Assembly: GCA_036264235.1 (NCBI GenBank)
Contig: DATARH010000004.1
Span: 1-32,867 of the forward strand
Direction: 5' to 3'
DNA length: 32,867 nt
DNA from: DATARH01 sp036264235
Lineage (GTDB): Bacteria; Pseudomonadota; Alphaproteobacteria; ATCC43930; CGMCC-115725
In this document: in pieces, positions 8,146 to 15,844 of the stretch
Layout: each line of letters opens with the position of its first letter
Position numbering within the stretch: position 1 is the stretch's first letter
Notes under the pieces: generated by a model
Databases searched by the model: none
What the model was told of the DNA's origin: nothing
What the model saw: only the letters and a program-made list of their open reading frames with translations
Made by a program: the position numbers and the translations under genes

Positions 8146-8751
8146 ATGCAGCTGACGGTCACCGGCAAGGGCATCGAGGTCGGCGGCGCCCTGCGCCAGC
8201 ATGTCGAAGGCAGCCTTGGTTCGATCCTGGGCAAGTATTTTGGTAGCGCAATAGAGGCGCACGCCGTCTTTACCCGCGAGCGCCACTTGATCCGGAGCGA
8301 CCTGGCGATCCATATCGGCCGCGGCATCGTCGTCAACAGCGCCGCGTCAGCGAACGAATTCTACCCCGCTTTCGACAACGCCGCCGAGCGTCTGGCAAAG
8401 CAACTGCGCCGCTACAAACGGCGTTTGCGCGATTACCATGCCAAGGCACCGCGGGCGGCCGGCGCCGATGCCGAAATGGCCCGGTCCTATGTGCTGGCGC
8501 CGCCGGAGGAGGAAGACTACGATGACCAGGCCCCGGCCGGCCCGGAGGCGACCGCACCGGTCGTCATCGCCGAGATGAGCACCGAGCTGCCTAGCCTGAC
8601 CGTCGGCGAAGCGGTTATGCGGATGGATCTGGCAGACGCGCCGGTGCTGCTGTTCCGCAACCGGTCGCATGGCGCCCTCAACCTCGTCTACCGCCGTGGC
8701 GACGGCAATATCGGCTGGATCGACCCCGCTCTCGATAAGGCGAGCCGCTAG
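8146..8751 (+). CDS. hpf: Ribosome hibernation promoting factor, long form
   Basis: The 201-residue protein has an N-terminal S30AE/YfiA domain (1-105; starts MQLTVTGKGIEVGGALRQHV and includes LAIHIGRGIVVNS and an ERLAKQLRRYKRRL helix), an acidic linker (about 115-140) and a C-terminal dimerisation domain (about 148-197) with the family signature PVLLFRNRSHGALNLVYRR followed by DGNIGWIDP. Long-form HPF binds the 30S decoding centre and pairs ribosomes into inactive 100S dimers in slow growth. It is 98 bases downstream of rpoN, so it may have its own promoter as well as read-through. A short duplication (GGCAGCATTA, then GGCAGCATAC) separates it from ptsN. Confidence 0.95.
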   Translation: MQLTVTGKGIEVGGALRQHVEGSLGSILGKYFGSAIEAHAVFTRERHLIRSDLAIHIGRGIVVNSAASANEFYPAFDNAAERLAKQLRRYKRRLRDYHAKAPRAAGADAEMARSYVLAPPEEEDYDDQAPAGPEATAPVVIAEMSTELPSLTVGEAVMRMDLADAPVLLFRNRSHGALNLVYRRGDGNIGWIDPALDKASR

Positions 8752-8774
8752 GCAGCATTAGGCAGCATACGGAC

Positions 8775-9242
8775 ATGGAAATCGCCGACCTGCTGACCCC
8801 ACGCGGCGTGATCGCGAATTTCAGGGTCAGCAGCAAGAAGCAGGCGCTGCAGGAGCTGGCAAAACGGGCGGCGACCGCCACCGGGATTGCCGAGCGCCGC
8901 ATCTTCGAGGTGCTGAGCGAGCGCGAGCGGCTCGGCACCACCGGGATCGGCATGGGGATCGCGATCCCGCACGGTAAAATGGCCGAGATCAACCACCTTT
9001 TCGGGCTGTTCGCCCGGCTCGAACGGCCGATCCCGTTCGAAGCGATCGACGACCAACCGGTCGATCTTGTCTTCCTGCTGCTGGCGCCGGCCAATGCCGG
9101 CGCCGACCATCTGAAGGCGCTGGCGCGGGTATCGCGGCTCCTGCGCGATCGTCCGACCTGTCAAAAACTGCGCGGCACCGACAATCCCGACGCGCTCTAT
9201 GCGCTGCTGACCGACCAGGCCGAGACCACCAGCGCCGCCTGA
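8775..9242 (+). CDS. ptsN: Nitrogen-PTS EIIA component (EIIA-Ntr)
   Basis: The 155-residue PTS EIIA type-2 domain has the phosphorylated histidine H66 in GIGMGIAIPHGKM. The start MEIADLLTPRGVI and the segment PVDLVFLLLAPANAGADHLKALA are typical of PtsN. It takes phosphate from the EI-Ntr/NPr branch and acts as a regulator (potassium and nitrogen control in known species) rather than transporting sugar. It is the last gene of the kdsD-to-ptsN cluster and converges on the DUF1150 gene. A GCGGCA/TGCCGC hairpin follows its stop codon. Confidence 0.95.
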   Translation: MEIADLLTPRGVIANFRVSSKKQALQELAKRAATATGIAERRIFEVLSERERLGTTGIGMGIAIPHGKMAEINHLFGLFARLERPIPFEAIDDQPVDLVFLLLAPANAGADHLKALARVSRLLRDRPTCQKLRGTDNPDALYALLTDQAETTSAA

Positions 9243-9243
9243 T

Positions 9244-9261
9244 GCGGCATCGGGCTGCCGC
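9244..9261. terminator. Hairpin between convergent ptsN and DUF1150 genes
   Basis: A perfect 6-bp inverted repeat, GCGGCA and TGCCGC around a 6-base loop, starts two bases after the ptsN stop codon. It lies in the 30-base gap between convergent genes, where a bidirectional terminator would be expected. No T-run follows on either strand, so intrinsic termination is uncertain. Confidence 0.3.
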
Positions 9262-9272
9262 CCGCCCGAGCG

Positions 9273-9485
9273 TCAGTGGACGCTGACCCCCTCCATGTCA
9301 TTCTGTCGGATTACGGCAAAGGCCAGATCCCGGCTCGGGACAACGGCCATCTGTGTGCCATCGGCCGCGCAGATGGCGAAGGCCGGCTTGCCCTCGGCTT
9401 CGACCGGCTTGACGTAAGCCACGTCCTGCACGCCCAAGACGGCCAGTTCCTGTGCCGTGATTTCTTCGCGTTCGAACGATCTCAA
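9273..9485 (-). CDS. DUF1150 family protein
   Basis: This small 70-residue protein starts at TTG 9485. That start is well supported by AGGAGG followed by ACTGAA directly upstream. It contains EREEITAQELAVLGVQDVAY, then VKPVEAEGKPAFAICAADG and TQMAVVPSRDLAFAVIRQND, the pattern of the DUF1150 family of alphaproteobacteria, which is regularly found next to small heat-shock protein genes. Its biochemical role is not known. It lies 67 bases downstream of hsp20 on the same strand and is probably cotranscribed, so it may be heat-induced together with the chaperone. Confidence 0.88.
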   Translation of the reverse strand: MRSFEREEITAQELAVLGVQDVAYVKPVEAEGKPAFAICAADGTQMAVVPSRDLAFAVIRQNDMEGVSVH

Positions 9486-9552
9486 TTCAGTCCTCCTGCC
9501 CGCGCCGAGCGCCGGGCATTACTATTCGCAAGATTTGTGTTGGCGGGCTTGG

Positions 9553-10050
9553 TCAGCCGGCGGATTTCTCGCGCATCACCGGCCGCAGCCGGGACGGAAC
9601 CGGCTCCGACTCGGGGTTGCCCTCCACCGTCGCACCATCTCCGGTGCCCCGGATCTCGATCGTCCGAACCCGAGTTTCAACCGTCGGCCGCACCAGATCC
9701 ACGTGCAACAGCCCGTTATCGAGCCACGCGCCGCGGACCTCGATTCCCTCGGCCAATACGAAGGAGCGCTGAAACTGGCGCGCGGCAATGCCGCGATGCA
9801 GGTATACGCGGTTGGCCTCGTCGGCCTGTTTGCCGCGGACGACGAGCTGGTTGTCCTCGATCGTGATTTTGAGATCGACCATCGTGAAACCGGCGACAGC
9901 GAGCGTAATTCGCAGCTCGTTTTCTCCGAGTTGTTCGATGTTGTAGGGCGGGTAGCCATCGCTTGAAACCTTGCTGACGCGGTCGAGCGCACGCTCAAAC
10001 GGCTCGAACCCAAGCAGCAGCGGGGAATTGAACAGAGACAGGCGTGACAT
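9553..10050 (-). CDS. Small heat-shock protein, Hsp20 family
   Basis: The 165-residue alpha-crystallin type chaperone has an N-terminal arm (MSRLSLFNSPLLLGFEPFER), a core domain at about 45-130 (YNIEQLGENELRITLAVAGF, LVVRGKQ, YLHRGIAARQFQRSFVLAEG), and the end-of-domain pattern GLLHVDLVRP in place of the usual GVL-x-V-x-L-x-x-P. These ATP-independent chaperones hold unfolding proteins. ATG 10050 is chosen over an upstream in-frame start because GAGGAGA sits at the right distance and family members begin MSR-x-x-LFNSP. That Shine-Dalgarno is predicted to be masked in a ROSE-type hairpin. The DUF1150 gene follows. The tail after residue 145 (GDGATVEG and onward) is divergent. Confidence 0.93.
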   Translation of the reverse strand: MSRLSLFNSPLLLGFEPFERALDRVSKVSSDGYPPYNIEQLGENELRITLAVAGFTMVDLKITIEDNQLVVRGKQADEANRVYLHRGIAARQFQRSFVLAEGIEVRGAWLDNGLLHVDLVRPTVETRVRTIEIRGTGDGATVEGNPESEPVPSRLRPVMREKSAG

Positions 10051-10124
10051 CGGCTTCTCCTCTGGCGAGCGAGACCTTCGCCTGCGGACCCGCAATCGGC
10101 ATCCGCGGCGAAACGTTCGGCTCG
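10051..10124 (-). promoter_or_regulatory. ROSE-type RNA thermometer in the hsp20 leader
   Basis: In the hsp20 leader (read on the minus strand) the segment UCUCGCU (10074-10068), a 6-base loop and AGGAGA (10061-10056) form a hairpin that hides the Shine-Dalgarno. It contains the ROSE signature UYGCU facing AGGA, with one G left unpaired or in a G-G pair, six bases before AUG. Just upstream, 10110-10079 folds into a second, strong hairpin (CGCC-GCGGA with UCCGC-A-GGCG). Known ROSE elements repress small heat-shock genes at low temperature and melt on heat shock. The 5' boundary is estimated from the promoter candidate. Confidence 0.72.
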
Positions 10125-10131
10125 TTGCATT

Positions 10132-10157
10132 TAATATCGCAGCGCTCGCCCATCAAG
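10132..10157 (-). promoter_or_regulatory. Candidate heat-shock (sigma-32) promoter of hsp20
   Basis: On the minus strand CTTGAT (10157-10152) is followed after 12 bases by CGATATTA (10139-10132). This resembles the heat-shock pattern CTTGAA plus a -10 of CCCATnT type, though the -10 match is weak. It would place the transcript start near 10124, giving a leader of about 74 bases, which suits a ROSE element. Confidence 0.35.
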
Positions 10158-10274
10158 CCGGCTCTCGGGGCGGCTGATTGCCGGCCCGGGCGGGTAGCAC
10201 CTTGGAGATGCTTTTATAGCCCCGGAAGCGCACTATATGCAGATACGGGAGACTTTCACGGCTGGATAACCCCG

Positions 10275-11183
10275 ATGTCGACTGAATTTCGCCGTTGGCG
10301 CCTCTTCCTGGCGCTCTTCTTCTGCGCCGCAATCGTCTTGGCGCCGAGCCTCGCGGAGGCCCGCGCCGGCAGCTCCTATGGCGGCGGCGGCTCCAGCATG
10401 GGCAGCCGCGGCATGCGCAGCTTCGAAAACAACGGCGCCGCGCCGCTGACCCGCAGTGTCAACCCGGCCCCGCAGGCGACCAGCCCGCTCGGCGGCGGTG
10501 CGCCCGCCTATGGCATGGGCGGCGGCAGCTTCTTCCAGCGCCACCCGTTCCTGACCGGGCTGGCCGGCGGGTTTATCGGGTCATGGCTGTTCCATGGCCT
10601 CGGCGGCTTCGGCTCCGTGCTGGGCGGTCTCGTAACCTTCATCCTGATCGGCGTCGTGATCGCGTTCCTGATCCGGATGTTCAGCGGCGGCCGAGGCCTC
10701 TCCTATGCCGGGGTGGGCGCCGGCATGCCACGTTCGGTTGGGGCGGCGGCCGCGCCGGAGGCGCGGTTCCGCGGCCGCGACATCGGCGTCGGAGATGCCG
10801 ATTTGACCGAATTTCAGCGCATCCATGCCGCGGTCCAGGACGCGTGGAGCCGCGGCGACCTGGGTCAGATGCGCCGGCTGATGACGCCCGAGATGCTCGG
10901 CTATTTTTCCGAAGAGCTGACCAAGAATGCGAGCCAGGGCGTGCAGAACATTGTCTCCGACGTCAACCTGCTGAAGGGCGATGTCACCGAATCGTGGGAA
11001 GAAGGCGACCTGCAATATGCCACCGCCTACCTGCGCTGGCGGGCTCTCGATTACACCACGCGATTGAGCGACCCCAATCAGATCGTCGCCGGCAACCGGC
11101 AGGGGACCGAGAGCGAGGAGGTCTGGACCTTCGTGCGTCGCCGCGGCGGGGAGTGGCTGCTCTCCGCGATCCAGCAGGTCTGA
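10275..11183 (+). CDS. Tim44-like domain membrane protein
   Basis: The 302-residue protein has an N-terminal signal or anchor (RRWRLFLALFFCAAIVLAPS, about 6-26), then a Gly/Ser-rich stretch (SSYGGGGSSMGSRGMRSF) typical of this bacterial family. A hydrophobic region follows at about 90-135 with two membrane segments (LAGGFIGSWLF, then LGGLVTFILIGVVIAFLI). The C-terminal Tim44-like domain (about 170-300) includes DLTEFQRIHAAVQDAWSRGD, MLGYFSEEL and EVWTFVRRRGGEWLLSAIQQ. The domain is related to the mitochondrial import motor subunit, but the function of the bacterial proteins is not established. ATG 10275 is used because it starts directly before the signal segment; longer in-frame extensions run into the hsp20 leader and are unlikely. 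It is divergent from hsp20. Confidence 0.85.
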   Translation: MSTEFRRWRLFLALFFCAAIVLAPSLAEARAGSSYGGGGSSMGSRGMRSFENNGAAPLTRSVNPAPQATSPLGGGAPAYGMGGGSFFQRHPFLTGLAGGFIGSWLFHGLGGFGSVLGGLVTFILIGVVIAFLIRMFSGGRGLSYAGVGAGMPRSVGAAAAPEARFRGRDIGVGDADLTEFQRIHAAVQDAWSRGDLGQMRRLMTPEMLGYFSEELTKNASQGVQNIVSDVNLLKGDVTESWEEGDLQYATAYLRWRALDYTTRLSDPNQIVAGNRQGTESEEVWTFVRRRGGEWLLSAIQQV

Positions 11184-11229
11184 TCCCGGGGCTTTGTTGG
11201 CGGTAGCGTCCGCGCGCGGAGCTTGGAAG

Positions 11230-12012
11230 GTGTTGAAAGGTAAGGTCGCGATCGTCACCGGCTCGACCGGCGGGATCGGGCTCGGCATCGCCACGGCACT
11301 CGCCGCCGAGGACTGCAACCTGATGCTGAACGGTTTCGGCGAGCCGGCCGCGATCGAGCGCATCCGGAGCGAGCTCTCCGGACAGCACGGCATCCGCACC
11401 GCCTATTCGCCGGCCGACATGTCGAAGCCGGCGGAAATTCCGGAGCTGATCGCCGCCACGGTGCGGCAGCTCGGATCGGTCGACATCCTCGTCAACAATG
11501 CCGGCATCCAGCACGTCGCCAAAATCGTCGATTTTCCGGCCGAGCGCTGGGACGCGGTCATCGCGATCAACCTCTCGGCATCGTTTCACACGGCCAAGGC
11601 AGCGCTGCCGCACATGATCGAAAAGCGCTGGGGCCGCATCATCAATGTCGCCTCGGCGCATGGGCTCGTTGCCAGCGGGGAGAAGGCGGCCTATGTCGCC
11701 GCCAAGCATGGCCTCGTTGGGCTGACCAAGGTCATCGCGATCGAGAGCGCCAATCTCGGGATCACCTGCAATGCAATCTGTCCGGGCTGGGTGCTGACGC
11801 CGCTGGTGGAGCAGCAGATCGAGGCGCGCGCCAAGGCACAGGGCATCCCGGTCGAACAGTCGCGCGAGGACCTGGTCCGCGAAAAGCAGCCGATGCTCGC
11901 TTACACGACGCCTGAGAAGATCGGCGCGCTCGCCGTCTTCCTGTGCGGCGAGGCGGCCTCGACGATCACCGGCGCGACGTTGTCGATCGACGGCGGCTGG
12001 GTCGCTCAGTAG
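11230..12012 (+). CDS. bdhA: 3-hydroxybutyrate dehydrogenase
   Basis: This short-chain dehydrogenase has 260 residues, exactly the usual length of the family. The NAD site is TGSTGGIGLGIA (10-21), NNAG is at 89-92, and the catalytic residues are S142, Y155 and K159 (NVASAHGLVASGEKAAYVAAKHG). The C-terminal half keeps the family pattern ICPGWVLTPLVEQQI and EKQPMLAYTTPE. It oxidises D-3-hydroxybutyrate to acetoacetate with NAD+, usually in use of polyhydroxybutyrate. GTG 11230 is chosen because GGAG lies eight bases ahead and homologues begin MLKGK. It is 46 bases after the Tim44-like gene and ends 17 bases from the convergent ATPase gene. Confidence 0.95.
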   Translation: MLKGKVAIVTGSTGGIGLGIATALAAEDCNLMLNGFGEPAAIERIRSELSGQHGIRTAYSPADMSKPAEIPELIAATVRQLGSVDILVNNAGIQHVAKIVDFPAERWDAVIAINLSASFHTAKAALPHMIEKRWGRIINVASAHGLVASGEKAAYVAAKHGLVGLTKVIAIESANLGITCNAICPGWVLTPLVEQQIEARAKAQGIPVEQSREDLVREKQPMLAYTTPEKIGALAVFLCGEAASTITGATLSIDGGWVAQ

Positions 12013-12029
12013 CCCGGCGCGGCCGCGGT

Positions 12030-13493
12030 TCAAGCGGCGATGCCAACCGGTGCCGCGGGGTCGAGTGGCACATCAATATCGACATAGAGGTTGCCCAACG
12101 CTTCGGCGGCGAGTTCCTTGGTCAGGCGCGGCTCTTCGCGGAACGATTTGCAGGCCTCGATCACTTGGTCGCAGATGAAGCGCGGCTGGTAATAGGCCAG
12201 ATCGAACTTCCCGCGCGCCAGTGTATCGACCACGAAAGCGAACACCTCGTCGGTGACTTCGAGGCCGCGCGACTTCGCGACGCCGTCGAAAATCCGCCGG
12301 TACTCGTCGCGGCTCGGCGAGTGCAGCTTGATCTTGTATTGGATGCGCCGCAGGAACGCGCCGTCCATCAAATCGGTTGGCGACAGGTTGGTCGAGAAGA
12401 TCAGCAGCAGGTCGAAGGGCAGGTGGAAGCTGGCGCCGGTGTGCAGCTTCAGAAAGTCGATCTGACTCTCCATCGGCACGATCCAACGGTTCAACAGCTC
12501 GTCGGGCTTGAAGCTCTGCCGCCCGAAATCGTCGATCAGGAACATGCCGTTGAAGGCTTTCATGTGCAGCGGTGCGTCATAGAACCCGGCAGTCTCGCTG
12601 TACTGCAGATCGAGCATCTGCAAGGTCAGCTCGCCGCCGGCCATTGCGACCGGCCGGGTGCAGGCGACCCAACGGTGATCGTACTCCTCGCGCCGCAGCC
12701 CGATCGCCGAAGCGGCGTGGCCTTCCTCTTCGTGGATTGGATTGTGCAAAGAGCGGTCGAACACCTTGATAATCTGTCCACCCGCCTCGACCGCGTGGGG
12801 AATGTAGACGTGTTCCTGGAACAGCTTGGCGATACGGGTCGACAGCGTTGTCTTCCCATTGCCGGGCGGTCCATAGATCAGGACGCTACGCCCGGCGTTG
12901 ATCGCCGGCAGCATCTTGCGCAGGTACTGGTCCGGCACGACCAGGCCCTCGAAGCCCTTGCGCAACGCCTCGATGTCGAGCGCCTCATTGGTTATCCGCT
13001 GCTTTTTCAGCTGTTCCTGATAGGCCTCCAGCGGCACCGGCGCGGGGCCGAGATACTGGCTCTGAGCCAGGGCCTCGTGCGCGACGGCCTTGCCGGCCTC
13101 GCTGAGCGAATATCGCAAATTGAGGGCAAGACTATCGGTGGCGCCGAGAGCTTCGATCAGCCGCAGCTGCACCGCCTCCTGCAGCAGCTCTTGCGCGAGG
13201 CGGCGCGGCAGCTTCACCCGGTCGGCCAGGTCGATCATCGTTTCGCAGCCCTCGACCAGCATGAACTTCAGCACCAGGCCGAGCAGGTTCCGGTGCGCGA
13301 TGCCGGTCTCGGCCAGATCGACCGGGACGGGCGGCATGCTCGTGATCTCGGTGAGCTGGGATTTGCTCAAGCGGCCGAGCGCCACCAGATTGTCGCCGAG
13401 CTCGCCACCCTCGGTGCGCTGTCGGTCCTGCGCGGCATAGATGTCGGCTTCGGTGACCAGCCCCCGCTGCATCAGCATTTCGCGAAGCGGCAC
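12030..13493 (-). CDS. AAA family ATPase with GspE-N-like N-terminal domain
   Basis: The product has 487 residues. Residues 1-60 (PLREMLMQRGLVTEADIYAA, then GGELGDNLVALGRLSKSQL) resemble the GspE/MshE N-terminal fold of type II secretion and type IV pilus ATPases. The ATPase core has Walker A YGPPGNGKTTL (about 207-217), Walker B MFLIDDFG (about 317-324), a sensor-1-like IFSTNLSP and an arginine-finger-like FLRRIQYKI. The rest resembles AAA proteins of the MoxR/McrB-like kind rather than a secretion ATPase. GTG 13493 is chosen because GGAGG stands six bases upstream; an in-frame TTG at 13529 is weaker. No pilus, secretion or partner genes are nearby, so its process is unknown. Confidence 0.85.
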   Translation of the reverse strand: MPLREMLMQRGLVTEADIYAAQDRQRTEGGELGDNLVALGRLSKSQLTEITSMPPVPVDLAETGIAHRNLLGLVLKFMLVEGCETMIDLADRVKLPRRLAQELLQEAVQLRLIEALGATDSLALNLRYSLSEAGKAVAHEALAQSQYLGPAPVPLEAYQEQLKKQRITNEALDIEALRKGFEGLVVPDQYLRKMLPAINAGRSVLIYGPPGNGKTTLSTRIAKLFQEHVYIPHAVEAGGQIIKVFDRSLHNPIHEEEGHAASAIGLRREEYDHRWVACTRPVAMAGGELTLQMLDLQYSETAGFYDAPLHMKAFNGMFLIDDFGRQSFKPDELLNRWIVPMESQIDFLKLHTGASFHLPFDLLLIFSTNLSPTDLMDGAFLRRIQYKIKLHSPSRDEYRRIFDGVAKSRGLEVTDEVFAFVVDTLARGKFDLAYYQPRFICDQVIEACKSFREEPRLTKELAAEALGNLYVDIDVPLDPAAPVGIAA

Positions 13494-13613
13494 AACTCCC
13501 CTCCAACTCGCGCTATAATCCCTCGTCAATCTAGCCGGGATGTGGGTAAAAGAAAAACGCGGGGTAGGCTCTCAGCGCTTTCGCATCGAGAGCACAGGCG
13601 AAACGCGCGGAAA

Positions 13614-13946
13614 TCAATCGACAATGAAAACCCGCGCGCCGTCTTTCGAGACGACGCGATGCGGCGGGCCTTCGCCATCGGCGGCGTGCCAGCTCATCCC
13701 CGGGCCAAGTTCGTAACGATTTCCGTCCTGGTGCTCGATGACCAGCGCACCTGAAACAACGAACAGGATGTGGCCCTTGTCGCACCAGTGGTCGGCGAGA
13801 TAACCGGCGCCGTAATCGACGATCCGCAGCTGCGTGTCGCCGAGCATGCGGGCGCGCGACGTGGCGGCACCGGTGTCACCTCGCTGAACCGATACCGGCT
13901 CGCGCGGCCAGTCGATCGCGCCCGGCGCCAGGTTCTTGAGCCTCAT
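13614..13946 (-). CDS. DHCW-motif cupin-fold protein
   Basis: This small single-domain cupin has 110 residues. The core reads LRIVDYGAGYLADHWCDKGH, then ILFVVSGALVIEHQDGNRYEL and GPGMSWHAADGEGPPHRV. The DHWC-x-x-GH motif identifies the DHCW-motif cupin family, in which histidine and cysteine probably bind a metal. The C-terminus is VVSKDGARVFIVD. No substrate is known. ATG 13946 is used because the product MRLKNLAPGAIDW matches the usual family start; an in-frame ATG at 13991 would add 15 residues. It is divergent from the dioxygenase gene with about 100 bases between, so the two could share a control region. Confidence 0.8.
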   Translation of the reverse strand: MRLKNLAPGAIDWPREPVSVQRGDTGAATSRARMLGDTQLRIVDYGAGYLADHWCDKGHILFVVSGALVIEHQDGNRYELGPGMSWHAADGEGPPHRVVSKDGARVFIVD

Positions 13947-14047
13947 GCCGTCTCGAGCATCGGATTGCTCCCTCCCCGCGACCGGGATCATAATCGGCCC
14001 GGACCCGCGGGCAGCATACGGCGCCCGGATGATCCGGAGGAATGAGG

Positions 14048-14890
14048 ATGGCAGCTTCCCCGCAGCTTCGCCCGCTCGGCGAGCAACTCGGCATGGAGGC
14101 GATCGGTGTCGACCTGTCGCAGCCGCTCGACAACGCGACCTTTGCCTGGGTCGCGCAGGCCTTTGCCGAGAACCCGGTCCTCGTCTTCCGCGAGCAGAAC
14201 CTTGGCGCCACCGAGCTAGCCGCCTTCGGCCGCCGCTTCGGCGTGCCGCGCAAGCACGCGCTGATGAAATACCGCCACGCCGACCACGAGGAGGTGTCGT
14301 GGCTGACCAATATGGAAGAGGACGGCAAGATCGACTGGTACGGCGTCAAGCGCGCCACCGAGTGGCACACCGACTCGACCTATGAGGACGAGCTGCCGCT
14401 GTTGGCGATCCTGCATGCCAAAGAAGTGCCGTCGGCGAAGGGCGGCACGATGTTCGCCGACATGCGTGCCGCCTACGACACGCTGCCGGACGCAACCAAG
14501 GCGCGCCTCGCCAAACTCACCGGGCTGCACGGCCGAAGCAGCGGTCCGGCCGGCGAACGCCTCTACGGCGACGACAAGGGTGCCACCGAGAAGGTGTACA
14601 ACGAGCTGCCATGGCCGGCGGTGACACATCACCCGGTCACCGGCCGGCCGATCCTCTTCGTCAACCCGATGCACACGCACGGCTTTATCGGGATGCGTCG
14701 CGAGGAAGCTTGGCCGCTGATCGAGGAATTGGCCGCGCATGCGACGCAGGAACGCTTCACCTACTATCACTCGTGGCGGGTCGGCGACGTGTTGATGTGG
14801 GACGAGCGGGCGACGATGCACCGCGGCGCCGGCGACTACCGTCCCGACGAGCGCCGCGTGATGCTGCGGACAATCGTCTATCCGAACTAG
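14048..14890 (+). CDS. TauD/TfdA-family Fe(II)/2-oxoglutarate dioxygenase
   Basis: The 280-residue protein has the iron-binding facial triad H107-x-D109 (ATEWHTDSTY) and H258 (ATMHRGAGDY), with R269/R270 or R274 available for 2-oxoglutarate. NPVLVFREQNL and the GGTMFADMRAAYDTLP segment are family hallmarks. Members hydroxylate or desulfonate small acids such as taurine or 2,4-D using O2 and 2-oxoglutarate; the substrate here cannot be read from sequence. ATG 14048 has GGAGG seven bases upstream, while ATG 14042 is too close to it. The gene runs convergently into the reductase gene with three bases between. No sulfonate transporter is in the window. Confidence 0.92.
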   Translation: MAASPQLRPLGEQLGMEAIGVDLSQPLDNATFAWVAQAFAENPVLVFREQNLGATELAAFGRRFGVPRKHALMKYRHADHEEVSWLTNMEEDGKIDWYGVKRATEWHTDSTYEDELPLLAILHAKEVPSAKGGTMFADMRAAYDTLPDATKARLAKLTGLHGRSSGPAGERLYGDDKGATEKVYNELPWPAVTHHPVTGRPILFVNPMHTHGFIGMRREEAWPLIEELAAHATQERFTYYHSWRVGDVLMWDERATMHRGAGDYRPDERRVMLRTIVYPN

Positions 14891-14893
14891 CGG

Positions 14894-15820
14894 CTAGCGC
14901 GCCGCCTTGAGCCGGTTTTCGTGCACCTGCAGGTGACAGTAGGCGGCGCGCAATAGCGGCGTGTCGACGCCAAGCGCCTCGGCGCGGCGTCTCATGTCGC
15001 CAAGGATCGCGTCGGCCTCGGTGCGGCGTCCGGCTTCGAGGTCTTGGCGCATCGAGGCGCTGTTGACGCTGCTGCGCTCGGTCAGCATCGCCGTCACTCG
15101 GTCGCGGGCCTGCGGCCGTAGCGAGAAGCCGGCCGCCTCGGCGACGGCCTGACACTCGCGTAACGCGGCGCGCATCAGCGTCTCGCCATCGTCGGTCGCC
15201 ATGATCTCGCCGATGGTGCCGCGCATCAGACAGTTCATCCCGGCCATCGCGCCCATCATCACGAACTTCTCCCACATTTCCTGCAGGATGTTCTCGTTCG
15301 CCGGGGCACTGACCGGAGTGCCGGCAAACAGCTGCTCGATCGCGCGGGCGCGCTCGTTGACACCGCCTGCCCGCTCGCCGAAGGCGATGCCGGAGAGGCG
15401 GTTGATGTGCCGGATGCGCCCGTCCGGTTGCAGCACGGCGCCGACATAGGCGACGCCGCCGAGCACGCGCTCATTTCCGAAGGCACGGTCGAGCGTATCG
15501 AGATGCACCAGCCCGTTGAGGAGCGGCAGCACCGCCGTGCCGGGACCGACCGCCGGCCGGATCGCACCGATCGCCGCATCGAGGTCGTAATGCTTCGCGG
15601 TCAGCAGCACGAGGTCGTAGGGACCGGTGATCGCATCGGCCGTCGTGACCTTGACCGGCACCGTGAAATCGCCAAGCGGGCTCTCGACTGAAAGACCCTT
15701 TTCGGCGAGCGCGTTGGCGCGCGCGCCACGCACGAGAAAAGTGACGTCGCGGCCGGCCTCGGCGAGACGGCCACCGAAATAGCCGCCGACTGCGCCGGCG
15801 CCGAGCACGAGAACCCGCAT
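14894..15820 (-). CDS. panE: 2-dehydropantoate 2-reductase family enzyme (ApbA/PanE)
   Basis: The 308-residue protein has the N-terminal NADP site VLVLGAGAVGGYFGGRLAEAG (about 3-23), the conserved LLTAKHYD and PLLNGL segments, and the C-terminal all-helical half with EMWEKFVMMGAMAGMNCL, where the lysine matches the catalytic Lys of PanE, and ERSSVNSASMRQDLEAGRRTE, the typical substrate-pocket stretch. PanE reduces ketopantoate to pantoate for coenzyme A synthesis. Many paralogues act on other 2-oxo acids, so panE is a family-level name here. It starts 24 bases after the S41-protease-like gene on the same strand with GGGAGCGGAG upstream, so the two are probably cotranscribed. Confidence 0.87.
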   Translation of the reverse strand: MRVLVLGAGAVGGYFGGRLAEAGRDVTFLVRGARANALAEKGLSVESPLGDFTVPVKVTTADAITGPYDLVLLTAKHYDLDAAIGAIRPAVGPGTAVLPLLNGLVHLDTLDRAFGNERVLGGVAYVGAVLQPDGRIRHINRLSGIAFGERAGGVNERARAIEQLFAGTPVSAPANENILQEMWEKFVMMGAMAGMNCLMRGTIGEIMATDDGETLMRAALRECQAVAEAAGFSLRPQARDRVTAMLTERSSVNSASMRQDLEAGRRTEADAILGDMRRRAEALGVDTPLLRAAYCHLQVHENRLKAAR

Positions 15821-15844
15821 GTCTCCGCTCCCGGTGTAGCGGGC

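Noticed and set aside
8751..8774. Short repeat GGCAGCATTA / GGCAGCATAC between hpf and ptsN
   Set aside because: Two imperfect 10-base units in a 23-base gap are too little to suggest a functional element.
10044..10274. 77-residue N-terminal extension of the Tim44-like protein
   Set aside because: It overlaps the hsp20 leader and promoter on the other strand and would place a signal sequence internally; ATG 10275 is the natural start.
11943..13754. 603-codon plus-strand open frame
   Set aside because: It lies antisense to the AAA ATPase, whose Walker motifs and ribosome-binding site are clear; its translation has shadow-type composition and no motif.
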